A DNA stretch of 64,000 nt from Psoroptes ovis. Its lineage: Eukaryota > Arthropoda > Arachnida > Sarcoptiformes > Psoroptidae. The position numbers and the translations under genes are program-made. The stretch spans positions 496,001 through 560,000 of the forward strand of contig PQWQ01000027.1 of assembly GCA_002943765.1 (NCBI GenBank), read 5' to 3'. The notes below the pieces were generated by a model that was not told the origin of the DNA, ran no database searches, and worked only from the letters and a program-made list of their open reading frames with translations. Shown in pieces: positions 1-11,110 of this stretch; position 1 is the stretch's first letter, and each line of letters opens with the position of its first letter.

Positions 1-630
1 GATTAGCAACAGCTGCTGTTGATGATGATCGAGCTAATTGTTCGGCTAATGATGAATTGTTATTATTGAAATTATGATTATTATTATTATTATTATTGTT
101 ATAATTATTTAGATTATTATCATTATTCAAATTGATATCATTCAATATTTTATTATTAAAATTCATAGATTTTGGACATGGTGTTAAATTGTAGAATTGT
201 TTTTCACGTTCAATTTCATCTAATGAAAAAAAAAACAAATCAAAATGAATAAAATGATTAAGAAAACATTATTTTTCAAAAAATACGAATAGTACACACG
301 TACTTTTTTGTAAATTTGGTACCAATTTATAGACGATATCTTGTAATGTACGATCATAGCTTATGTATTGTAATGGATGTGATTGATGTATGGTTATGTT
401 ACATGTTGGACAAGTGTTATTTTCTTCCAGATGTTTTACCAGACAACTTTTGCAAACTTTAAACAGGTAAGAAAATAGATGAATCGATTTAAATATTTCC
501 AGAAACACTTAAAAAATCACTTACAAGCATGTAAACATTCGGTCACAGTGGTTGCATCGATCAAATAACCTTTACATATTTTACATGTAATGTATGGATT
601 CAATGTTTTTAGTTTGATTTTTCTTTCCAT
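1..630 (-). CDS. PCGF3: Polycomb group RING finger protein 3 (N-terminal part, runs off window)
   Basis: PCGF3 is a RING subunit of variant Polycomb repressive complex 1, pairing with RING1 to ubiquitinate histone H2A in the nucleus. Three exons are visible: 630-525, 456-304 and 219-1 (the last continues beyond the window). Joined, they give a C3HC4 RING with ligands C16, C19, C32, H34, C37, C40, C51 and C54. The stretch EENNTCPTC..IHQSHPLQYI and then QDIVYKLVPNL is diagnostic of PCGF3/PCGF5 rather than PCGF1, BMI1 or MEL18. The start at 630 gives MERKIKL, which lines up with the family N-terminus. After the RING comes a short E/R-rich segment and then an Asn-rich, Ser/Ala linker. The C-terminal RAWUL domain is not in the window. 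It shares a 432-bp divergent promoter region with the rhomboid gene. Confidence 0.93.
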
Positions 631-1062
631 ACGTAATGTTTTGTAGGGTTATTAATGATGATGGCAATTAATGATGAAACAATTTGAATTTTGGAATTTC
701 GAAAAGAATTCAAGAAAATTTTAATCGTTTAAAATTCAATAACGAAAACATAGCTCAAGGCATGTGTAAACAATTGGTAATTTCTAACGAACAACACCAT
801 CTGTTGGGCAAATTTCAAAACATCCATTGATTTAAAAGGGCTATCCTTTGATTTTTGTTTTCAGAGACAGTCATCTGCAGATGTAAACATGTTTACATTT
901 ACATGATTGTTTACATTTACAAGACAACATCAAATGACTGCCAAAAATTATTGATTGAATTGTTTATTGAAATCTCTGCAATAAAAATCTGCTGCAGCAA
1001 CGATGCAATAATTCATTTAACAATTGTTTAATTATGTGATCAAAACAAACCAAAACAAATAA
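631..1062. promoter_or_regulatory. Divergent intergenic region between PCGF3 and the inactive rhomboid
   Basis: This 432-bp gap separates two head-to-head start codons and must hold both promoters and 5' UTRs. It contains a short direct repeat of a 'tgtttacattta' type sequence around 885-920. I see no clear TATA box or initiator that I would assign with confidence. Confidence 0.5.
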
Positions 1063-3219
1063 ATGATGAGCTCTTTGACAAATAAAAATAATAAATCAAG
1101 CCGTAAAAATGATTATGAACAACGTCTTCATCGTACATTATCAAGATATGGAAAAAATAAACGACCATCGAATGCTAATTTGATTGTTGCTCAAACACAT
1201 TCATTGAATATTAATATTAATAATAATCATAAAAATAAACATAAACATGAACAACGAGCGATAAGAACATTTCAAGCATCCGAATTTCGGCCACAACAAA
1301 TTCGATTAAAACGAGAAATTTCAAATGGTGGTGGTTCGACTGCACAAGAATCAATATTTTCAGAGAAATATTCAATACAATTGGAAAAGGTAAGAAGCAA
1401 GAATATGTCTTTGTTTACAGAATTTTTAATCTGTTACCCTTCCAATATTTCAAAGCCTTCAACTAGTCAAGATAATTTGCGTTATATTGATGATTCAACT
1501 GATAACGATGAAACACCGACAAGATATGATTCTTCAATCAAACACAATGATATCTGCGATAATGAAAAAATCTGTGAAAAATATCCGGAAGATCAAATGT
1601 TTGATGATTTAGATGGATGTCTATTTGAATATGATGATATTCGAAGAATATTTCCAGCCAAAACAACAGTGAATCGTAGTAGAAATCGATTTATTTGGAG
1701 ATGTTTAGGGCTGAAATTTTCAAAAAGTTATCGCAACAGCATTAGCAAAGATGAAATTTGGCCATTTTTCACTTATTATTTAATAATTGTTGAAATAATT
1801 ACAATGATAATATTATCTATGCAAGGTATTGCACCGCTTACTACTGAAACAAAAGTTTCAGGAATAATTTGGCATCAAACAATTTCGTATCAGGTAGATT
1901 ATCATAATAATTTTTCACATTTAATAATAATAATTGAATCTTATTTAAAAATAGTCAGCATCATATTATAAACATCCAAATATTTGGTATGGTCCTAGTT
2001 ATTCGAATTTAATTTTAAATGGTGCAAAATTTACACCTTGCATGAGAAATGATAGAAATATAATCGAATCAATGGAAAAACTGAAATTGATTGAAAATGA
2101 ATATGGATGTTGTCTACGGAATGACCTAAGTGGTTGTGTACCAACATCCAGTTCTCGATGTTCAAATCATACATCATATTGGATTAAATCATTGAATGAA
2201 AGTGGACCATTATGTGGTAATGATCCTAAATATTGTCTGGATAAATCTTCTACGAATGATAACAACGACGTGAATCAACAAAAAAATATAACTGATTTTC
2301 CCATATGTCATCGATTCGATTTTGAAGCAATTAATCAATCAAAAGATATTCATATGAAATGTCAAGTTCAAGGTAAGTTTTCCCTTCAAAAAAAAATCGT
2401 CATATATGAATGAATTGACATTTTAAATGAAAAATATTCTTTTTTTTTCTTTGTGTAGCTCGTCCTTGTTGCATCGGTATTTATGGCAAATGTATATTAG
2501 CATCTGAAGAATATTGTGATTTTATGGAAGGACATTATCATGCTGATGCTAATCTTTGTTCACAAATAAATTGTATGAAAGATGTTTGCGGATCATTCCT
2601 ATTTCCCCGGCAATATGTTCGCTTGATATTATCTTTATTCATTCATGCTGGTTGGATACAATTATTGATTAATATCGCAATCAAATGGATATACATGAGA
2701 CGTTTAGAACAATTATTGAGTTATAAACGTACAATTTGGATTTATTTTATTTCAGGTATTGGTGGTAATTTTGCTAGTGCAATATTTTTACCAATGATAC
2801 CTGATGTTGGATCAAATCCATCATTATTCGGTATAATTTCATTTTTATTCATCGAAAGTGTACGCCAAAAAAGTCATTATGGTTGGCGAATAATTCTACA
2901 TCTATTGGCAGTATTAATTGTATTATTTTTACCTGGTCTATTTTTACCATTCATCGATATTTATTCAATATTATTTGGTTTTATCTATGGTGCATTAATC
3001 ATAATTTTTCTTCATCCATTAAACGTGAATAACCATAAATATAGATATTCAGCATTATTGGCAATGATTATAATAACATTGATTTTATTATTTTTATTCA
3101 TCAAAGATGATTTATTGGATAATTTTTATGATTATTTCAATTATTTGAATTGTTTACCACCATTTTTTAATTGTTCAAACATTGACATTGCATACGCAGA
3201 GATTAAAGCATTAAATTGA
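1063..3219 (+). CDS. Inactive rhomboid (iRhom / RHBDF / rhomboid-5 family)
   Basis: iRhoms are catalytically dead rhomboids of the ER and Golgi that control trafficking or degradation of EGF-family ligands and ADAM17. Exons: 1063-1893, 1955-2372 and 2459-3219 (669 aa). An extra in-frame 66-bp intron at 1390-1455 (AAG|GTAAGA ... AAAG) is likely, which would give 647 aa. The N-terminal ~230 residues are cytosolic and low complexity. TM1 follows (IWPFFTYYLIIVEIITMIIL). Next comes the Cys-rich iRhom homology domain (YGCCLRNDLSGCV, ARPCCIGIYGKC, EEYCDFMEGHYH, LCSQINCMKDVCG), then the rhomboid core with HAGW in the second TM. The catalytic Ser region reads VGSNPSLFG, with a Pro next to the Ser as in iRhoms. 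The usual TM6 His position reads DIYSILFGF, with no His. An ATTAAA lies at 3226, just before the satellite. Confidence 0.92.
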
Positions 3220-3263
3220 TTTGATATTAAATATAAGATTCACGTATTTTATCCTTACTTTTT

Positions 3264-6200
3264 TTGCCACTTCATAGCCTTTGTTTTTTTTGAAAAAATT
3301 GCCAGTCTATAGCCTTTGTTTTTTTTGAAAAAAGATGGCGATGTATTGCCTTTGCTTTTTCTGAAAAAATTGCCAGTCTATAGCCTTCGATTTTTCTGAA
3401 AAAATTGCCTTACTATCGCCTTTGATTTTTCTGAAAAAATTGCCAGTCTATTGCCTTTGATTTTTCTGAAAAAATTGCCAGTCTATTGCCTTTGATTTTT
3501 CTGAAAAAAGATGGCAGTGGATAGCCTTTGATTTTTTTGAAAAAATTGCCTTACTATTGCCTTTGATTTTTTTGAAAAAAGATGGCGATGTATTGCCTTT
3601 GCTTTTTCTGAAAAAATTGCCAGTCTATAGCCTTTGATTTTTCTGAAAAAATTGCCAGTCTATAGCCTTCGATTTTTCTGAAAAAATTGCCAGTCTATAG
3701 CCTTTGATTTTTTGGAAAAAAGATGGCAGTGGATAGCCTTTGCTTTTTTTGAAAAAATTGCCTTACTATTGCCTTTGATTTTTTTGAAAAAAGATGGCGA
3801 TGTATTGCCTTTGCTTTTTCTGAAAAAATTGCCAGTCTATAGCCTTTGATTTTTCTGAAAAAATTGCCAGTCTATAGCCTTCGATTTTTCTGAAAAAATT
3901 GCCTTACTATCGCCTTTGATTTTTCTGAAAAAATTGCCAGTCTATTGCCTTTGATTTTTCTGAAAAAATTGCCAGTCTATTGCCTTTGATTTTTCTGAAA
4001 AAAGATGGCAGTGGATAGCCTTTGATTTTTTTGAAAAAAGATGGCAGTGGATAGCCTTTGCTTTTTTTGAAAAAATTGCCTTACTATTGCCTTTGATTTT
4101 TTTGAAAAAAGATGGCGATGTATTGCCTTTGCTTTTTCTGAAAAAATTGCCAGTCTATAGCCTTTGATTTTTCTGAAAAAATTGCCAGTCTATAGCCTTC
4201 GATTTTTCTGAAAAAATTGCCAGTCTATAGCCTTTGATTTTTTGGAAAAAAGATGGCAGTGGATAGCCTTTGCTTTTTTTGAAAAAATTGCCTTACTATT
4301 GCCTTTGATTTTTTTGAAAAAAGATGGCGATGTATTGCCTTTGCTTTTTCTGAAAAAATTGCCAGTCTATTGCCTTTGATTTTTTTGAAAAAATTGCCTT
4401 ACTATCGCCTTTGATTTTTCTGAAAAAATTGCCAGTCTATTGCCTTTGATTTTTCTGAAAAAATTGCCAGTCTATTGCCTTTGATTTTTCTGAAAAAAGA
4501 TGGCAGTGGATAGCCTTTGATTTTTTTGAAAAAAGATGGCAGTGGATAGCCTTTGCTTTTTTTGAAAAAATTGCCTTACTATTGCCTTTGATTTTTTTGA
4601 AAAAAGATGGCGATGTATTGCCTTTGCTTTTTCTGAAAAAATTGCCAGTCTATTGCCTTTGATTTTTTTGAAAAAAGATGGCAGTGGATAGCCTTTGCTT
4701 TTTTTGAAAAAATTGCCTTACTATTGCCTTTGATTTTTTTGAAAAAAGATGGCGATGTATTGCCTTTGCTTTTTCTGAAAAAATTGCCAGTCTATTGCCT
4801 TTGATTTTTTTGAAAAAATTGCCTTACTATCGCCTTTGATTTTTCTGAAAAAATTGCCAGTCTATTGCCTTTGATTTTTCTGAAAAAATTGCCAGTCTAT
4901 TGCCTTTGATTTTTCTGAAAAAAGATGGCAGTGGATAGCCTTTGATTTTTTTGAAAAAATTGCCAGTCTATTGCCTTTGATTTTTTTGAAAAAAGATGGC
5001 ACTGGATAGCCTTTGCTTTTTTTGAAAAAATTGCCTTACTATTGCCTTTGATTTTTCTGAAAAAATTGCCTTACTATTGCCTTTGATTTTTCTGAAAAAA
5101 TTGCCTTACTATTGCCTTTGATTTTTTTGAAAAAAGATGGCAGTGGATAGCCTTTGCTTTTTTTGAAAAAATTGCCTTACTATTGCCTTTGATTTTTCTG
5201 AAAAAATTGCCTTACTATAGCCTTTGATTTTTTTGAAAAAAGATGGCAGTGGATAGCCTTTGCTTTTTTTGAAAAAAGATGGCAGTGGATAGCCTTTGCT
5301 TTTTTTGAAAAAAGATGGCAGTGGATAGCCTTTGATTTTTTTGAAAAAATTGCTTTACTATAGCCTTTGCTTTTTCTGAAAAAATTGCCAGTCTATTGCC
5401 TTTGATTTTTCTGAAAAAATTGCCAGTCTATTGCCTTTGATTTTTTTGAAAAAATTGCTTTACTATAGCCTTTGCTTTTTCTGAAAAAATTGCCAGTCTA
5501 TTGCCTTTGATTTTTCTGAAAAAATTGCCAGTCTATTGCCTTTGATTTTTCTGAAAAAAATGCCTTACTATCGCCTTTGATTTTTCTGAAAAAATTGCCA
5601 GTCTATTGCCTTTGATTTTTTTGAAAAAATTGCTTTACTATAGCCTTTGCTTTTTCTGAAAAAATTGCCAGTCTATTGCCTTTGATTTTTCTGAAAAAAT
5701 TGCCAGTCTATTGCCTTTGATTTTTCTGAAAAAAATGCCTTACTATCGCCTTTGATTTTTCTGAAAAAATTGCCAGTCTATTGCCTTTGATTTTTTTGAA
5801 AAAATTGCCAGTCTATTGCCTTTGATTTTTCTGAAAAAAGATGGCGATGTATTGCCTTTGCTTTTTCTTAAAAAATTGCCAGCGTATTGCCTTTGATTTT
5901 TTTGAAAAAATTGCCTTACTATAGCCTTTGCTTTTTCTGAAAAAATTGCCAGTCTATTGCCTTTGCTTTTTTTGAAAAAATTGCCTTACTATAGCCTTTG
6001 CTTTTTCTGAAAAAATTGCCTTACTATTGCCTTTGATTTTTTTGAAAAAAGATGGCAGTGGATAGCCTTTGATTTTTTTGAAAAAAGATGGCAGTGGATA
6101 GCCTTTGATTTTTCTGAAAAAATTGCCAGTCAATTGCCTTTGATTTTTTTGAAAAAATTGCCTTACTATCGCCTTTGATTTTTTTGAAAAAATTGCCTTA

Positions 6201-6912
6201 CTATAGCCTTTGCTTTTTCTGAAAAAATTGCCAGTCTATTGCCTTTGCTTTTTCTGAAAAAATTGCCTTACTATAGCCTTTGATTTTTTTTAAAAAATTG
6301 CCTTGCTATAGCCTTTGATTTTTTTGAAAAAAGATGGCAGTCTATTGCCTTTGATTTTTCTGAAAAAATTGCCTTACTATTGCCTTTGCTTTTTTTGAAA
6401 AAGATGGCAGTCTATTGCCTTTGATTTTTTAAAAAAAATTGCCTTATAATAGCCTTTGATTTTTTGGAAAAAAGATGGCAGTGGATAGCCTTAGATTTTT
6501 TCGAAATTTTCAAAAATTTTGACGATGGATAGCCTTAGATTTTTTCGATTTTTTGAAAAATTTTGGCAGTGGATAGCCTTAGATTTTTTCAATTTTTTGA
6601 AAAATTTTGATGATGGTTAGCCTTAGATTTTTTCGATTTTTTGAAAAATTTTGACGATGGTTAGCCTTAGATTTTTTCAATTTTTTGAAAAATTTTGATG
6701 ATGGTTAGCCTTAGATTTTTTCAATTTTTTGAAAAATTTTGACCATGGATAGCCTTAGATTTTTTCGATTTTTTTGAAAAAAGCCTTCGATTTTTCTAAA
6801 AAAATTGCCAGTTTATAGCCTTTGCTTTTTTTCGAAAATAGATGGCGATGTATAGCCTTCGATTTTTCTGAAAAAATTGCCAGTCCATTGCCTTAGATTT
6901 TTTTGAAAAAAA
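3264..6912 (+). repeat. 35-bp satellite array with higher-order repeats (about 100 monomers)
   Basis: The monomer consensus is about 35 bp: a GCCTTTGATTTTTCTGAAAAA part of 21 bp joined to a variable 14-15 bp linker of type ATTGCCAGTCTATT, ATTGCCTTACTATT, AGATGGCAGTGGAT or AGATGGCGATGTAT. Linker types recur in fixed order, giving a higher-order repeat. For example the TTACTATCGCC unit recurs at 3410, 3904, 4399 and 4824, spacings of 494, 495 and 425 bp, or 14, 14 and 12 monomers. A ~308-bp block from about 3533 is repeated exactly 530 bp downstream. Monomer spacing averages 35.3 bp. From about 6485 to 6790 the array changes to a 44-bp variant (separate entry). No long open frame crosses the array. 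Confidence 0.97.
6485..6790 (+). repeat. 44-bp satellite variant inside the main array
   Basis: AGCCTTAGATTTTTTC recurs at 6486, 6531, 6575, 6619, 6663, 6707 and 6751, a period of 44 bp (45 once). The unit is AGCCTTAGA, a T-run, (C/G)A, a T-run, GAAAAATTTTGACGATGG. It is related to the 35-bp monomer (shared GCCTT..GATTTTTT..GAAAAA and a GATGG linker) but longer by about 9 bp. Its reverse complement is the array at the right end of the window. Confidence 0.95.
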
Positions 6913-7106
6913 TCCTTATAATGCACGTGCTGTCATCTGTTGTGTTTAAAACAAAACAATGTTTTAAAAAAATTATTTCAACATTTAATCAATTAAATCA
7001 ATCAATAATCAATGAATAACATCAGGTAACAATCAATAACAAATGGAAAGGAAAGATTAATTAATGAAATTTAATATTTGAAATAAAAAATACAAAGTTA
7101 ATTCGA

Positions 7107-9177
7107 TTAATATAAAAATAATTTTTTTATCGATTTAAAATTTTTACAAATCGGTATCAATATTAACATAAGTCCACTGAATGTTACTAGGATTCCTTTT
7201 GTTTTTTTAGAAAAAATGAAAATAATTATTGATTTGTGTTGATTTCAAGGGTCGAATGTGCTTACCAATCACAAGAAAGCCAGTATCATAAGCTCCGGAT
7301 AAATCATAAATGAATCCTGGAATTAATGAGAAATGATTAATCGATTCAGTACATTTCAAAATGATTTCGCTTACCAATGAATAATGGTCCTAAAATTGAA
7401 GCGATTCCTTGAAACAATAATATCAGCCCGAAAGCATTGGTCAATTTTTCCAAGCCTAGTAAATCGACTAATACGACTGATGTCAGGCTGACATAAGTTC
7501 CTGTAGTGGAGTTGAAGGTTATTTCGAATTAATCATAGATATAACAATGATAATGATCACAACATACCACAAGTAAGACCAAAAAATGAACAAAAAGTTA
7601 CCAATAGTTCATATGTTGTAGCAAATATATTGGCAACAATAATGATGCCACAAAATGTTATTGATATTATGTACAACCAAAAACGATTAATAAATGAACG
7701 ATCAGAAATATAGCCAAATACCAGGCGGCTAATAGTGCTTGAAAGACCAATAATTGATGTGAAAAATCCTGTTTCATTTGTCGAACCAATTTGATTGGTT
7801 ACAATCCAATCTTTAAGAAATATGAATGGTACATGAAAACCAACACTGGTCAAAAATGTTGATACGGAAAATATTAGAAATGTACAATTTTTCAATAGGC
7901 TTAGATCAATCATTTCGGATAGATTTTCTTTGATTTCATCTGGTAAATTAAATCGCCGAAATAAGCAGCATTCATTTTTGCTGTGATTACCACCACCACC
8001 ACCATTATTATCTATTCTATTTTTATAATTTTGTTGAAATTTCAAAAATTGTTGATTATTATAATGATTTGATTTGGATGATGTGGATGAACTATTATTG
8101 ATATTCATCAGGCTACCACTGTAAAATGAATCATCACGAATTAAAAATCCAGGTGTGAATGAATGTGAACGTTTTTTAACAATATTATTATCATCATCAT
8201 AATTATCACCATTAATATTTGATTTTGCTTCAGGTTCAGATTTCATTACATTAATTTCAACTGAACTTTGTACAGACAAATTTTTGGCATCATTCATTTG
8301 AATTAATAATGATTTTGGCGCTGATTCTTCTTGTTGTTGATCATTTGATTCATTTTCATTTATTTCAGGTATCGGTATGGTCGGCAAAGGTTTGAACATT
8401 GCACCAAATATCGAACAATTTATGAGAATAATCGATATGATTAACATTGCACCTTTCCAGCCATAAAGGCTGATAATATATTCAATCAAAGGGCTCATGA
8501 TTGCCGTTCCGATACCGGATCCACAAACAGCAATGCCAGTTGCGAATGATCGTTTTTTCTCAAAATATGATGTAACACTTGTTTCAAAAAATTGGAAAAA
8601 TTCAAATTATTAATCTCATATTAATCAATAATAGAAATACATACATTACAATTGCAGGCAAATACCTAGAATTGTATTTGTAAAAATGAAATAAAATGAA
8701 AAATTTTTCATTTAGAAAAATTCTTACATTAATCCAAAACCAATGCCAGCACAGATACCGATCGTACCATAAAGCATAAATATTTGACTTGTAAATGCGC
8801 TTAGGAAAAAACCCAGGCTAGCAAATATTGAGCCAGCAATCGTCACTGCTCGACATCCATATCGAATTGTTAATGCACTTGCAATCGGTCCTTGTTTATC
8901 ATCGTTGAAACATTAATTTCAAATTAAAAATTTAATTCAAAGTAAAAATTCAAAACATACCGATACAATAAGTTGTCCCATTCATAATCGATACAATCAT
9001 CGATGTAATTGTTTTACTTTCCCCGAAATGTTTGACCAATTCATAATAAAATTGTCCAATACTATACGTAACACCATCGGCGATGACATGTATCATGAAT
9101 GATCCGAATACGACCATCCAACCCCAACCACCGTCCGGACATGGTGGATAACGATAATATTTTTTATTATTCGTCAT
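7107..9177 (-). CDS. Monocarboxylate transporter-like protein (SLC16 family, MFS)
   Basis: SLC16 proteins move lactate, pyruvate, ketone bodies or related small acids across membranes. Seven exons close in frame: 9177-8961, 8890-8728, 8665-8645 (a 21-bp microexon), 8577-7568, 7500-7375, 7316-7266 and 7195-7107, giving 558 aa. The family signature PDGGWGWMVVFGSFMIH starts at residue 14 and marks TM1. YLPAIVIVTSYFEKKRSFA and GIAVCGSGIGTAIMSP mark TM4-5. The central cytosolic loop between TM6 and TM7 is long and Asn/Ser/Gly-rich, followed by TM7-12 (for example SRLVFGYISDR, TYVSLTSVVLVDLLGLEKL, GFIYDLSGAYDTGFLVIG). The C-terminus is short. Substrate cannot be told from sequence. It most resembles arthropod MCT-like (hermes/karmoisin-type) members. 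Confidence 0.92.
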
Positions 9178-9527
9178 TTTTGTATTTTCGTTCGATGTTC
9201 ATTCATTCAAAATCAACAATTATTTTAATCTTTGCATCTTTACATTCGAAAGAGTAAATTATAAGATTATTTCGGGAAGGGTTATACAAAGAGTTTCACT
9301 GTATTTGAAAATGTCAAAATGGAAGAAAAAATTATAATTTTTTTTTTTTGAATAATTAACAAAATGATTCTTTTAAGATTATCACAAATTTACAAAATCA
9401 CAGAGAGAAACAGAAAAAATGCAAACGAACCATTATATCATTTATATATATTTGAATTAAAAAATTATCTTTGACTTGAAATGTGAATATGATTATTAGC
9501 AACAGAAGCCAAAATTCATTATGATCA

Positions 9528-9602
9528 GGTTGTCCGAAAAGTTTTGGCCAATTTTCATTTGGCAACACTATTAAATGAAGCCGAATGAACTTTTCGGACA
9601 AC
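9528..9602. mobile_element. Mariner-like miniature element, copy A
   Basis: A 75-bp sequence with terminal inverted repeats GGTTGTCCGAAAAGTT and (complement of) AACTTTTCGGACAAC, a 15-bp near-perfect match. The inner part holds ATTAAATGAAGCCGAATGAAC, shared with copies B and C. The TIR resembles mariner/Tc1-type ends, but no transposase is present, so this would be a non-autonomous MITE. Confidence 0.7.
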
Positions 9603-10408
9603 ACTAAAAAAAATCAAATTATTCGATGATCATTTAAAAACAAAAACAAAAACAACCATAATAATTATTATCATGATGATCATCATGATGATCATCATCG
9701 AAATCACAAGTTTTTGACGTAGTTGAATATTATATTGATGCAATTTATTATGACAAAAAAAAAAACGAATAAAACAATAACAAATTACAAATAATAACTG
9801 CGAATATCAAATGAAAGAATGGCGTATATGTTGTTTGGATTCGGTTTGATTTTTTTAAAATGAAAATGTTGGCAATGAATATCACATAATTATCATTTAA
9901 ATTATCATTATTCTTATTATGAAATTATTAAAAATGTAGCAAATGTAATAAATTGTTTGAAAGCTAAAACAATCACATTTTAATCATGTTTAAATGATGA
10001 AGCGAAAAACGAACGATGATGATGATGATGACTTTAAATTGCCATTTATTAACACTGATTAACATGACTTTGACACACTGAATGTTTACGTATCAATTTT
10101 CAATTTTGAAAATTTGAAAATTTGAAAATGAGTTTGACGATTTTTCCAAAGTTAACCAATCAGATTTCGTAATTAAATTTGAATTATTATTTTCTCTGTT
10201 TAATTAATTTTTCGTGTTTGATCGAATGAATATGTTTGAATGAATTAATGAATGAAATTAAATGTCAAATATTCGATCACGAAATATTTGTTTGTTTTCG
10301 TTTTATCAAATATGAATGATCAATAAATAAATAAATAAATACAAAATAAAATGAAATAAATACGAATCAACTGAATGAATCAAGGTAAACATTTTGTTTT
10401 TATTAGAC

Positions 10409-10483
10409 TGTTGTACGAAAAGTTCATTCGGCTTAATCAATAGAAAATGCTCATGAAAATCGGGCAAAACTTTCCGAACAACC
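10409..10483. mobile_element. Mariner-like miniature element, copy B
   Basis: A 75-bp sequence with ends TGTTGTACGAAAAGTTC and ACTTTCCGAACAACC, in the opposite orientation to copy A. It shares GTTCATTCGGCTTAAT with copies A and C and GAAAATCGGGCAA with copy D. A TA follows the right end. Confidence 0.65.
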
Positions 10484-10882
10484 TAATTCTTCATTTCTGT
10501 ATTTCAATGTAAATGTATATAGGAGGATATTGTCATGCAAAGAATATTCTACGATTCTATGGTTGATGCGCATAAAATTTTTGAATTCAATTTTGTTTAT
10601 TTTATGAAGAATAAGAACATTTATATAGTCGAAGGTTAATCATTTGTTTTAATGAAAATGATCGTCGTCAGAAGAAAATCCGATTAAAAGATCACCATAA
10701 ATTATTCAAATATTTACATTACGGATATTTAATGTTGAATATTATTTAAAAACTTTGGTTTTATTCGAGTATTATTTAATTCATTTAAAATAATGATTTG
10801 ATTTTAAATCGAATTGATTGATTGATGGACATCTCTCAATGATTGAATTGAATAATGTAGATTTTTGAAAAATTGCAGAAAA

Positions 10883-11005
10883 TACAGGGTTTCAAGTTTT
10901 TATTCAGAATTTTAAAGTTGATTTTCGTAGTTTTGAGCGAAATTTCATATGGTAAAATTACGAAATCAAATTTTAAAACTACGAATTAAAACTTTAAACA
11001 CTGTA
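10883..11005. mobile_element. 123-bp foldback MITE, copy 1
   Basis: Begins TACAGGGTTTCAAGTTT and ends AAACTTTAAACACTGTA. The two ~60-bp halves are imperfect reverse complements over nearly their whole length, with an internal ATTTCGTA/TACGAAAT-type pair. The TA at each end would be a TA target-site duplication, as for Tc1/mariner transposition. Located downstream of PCCA. Confidence 0.8.
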
Positions 11006-11110
11006 ATCAAATTATACATGTGTGGATCAGAATATTTTCAGATTTTTTTGGTTTCTCCGGGGAATTTTTGGCATTATTTGCACTGATATTTTACTGTGAC
11101 TTTTCAATTT

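Larger units (their letters stand above)
9178..11110. other. Intergenic region, SLC16 to PCCA
   Basis: This 1.9-kb AT-rich spacer lies between the SLC16 start and the PCCA stop. It carries two ~75-bp mariner-like miniature elements (9528-9602 and 10409-10483) and one 123-bp foldback element (10883-11005), listed separately. There are also simple repeats: ATCATG/ATGATC runs at about 9670-9700, GATGAT at 10015-10030 and an AAATTTGAAAATTTG run near 10105. I see no gene. Confidence 0.7.

Noticed and set aside
3264..6912. CRISPR-like array of regular repeats
   Set aside because: Repeats are directly adjacent with no unique spacers, the period is one continuous 35-bp monomer, and the DNA is eukaryotic. 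It is a satellite.
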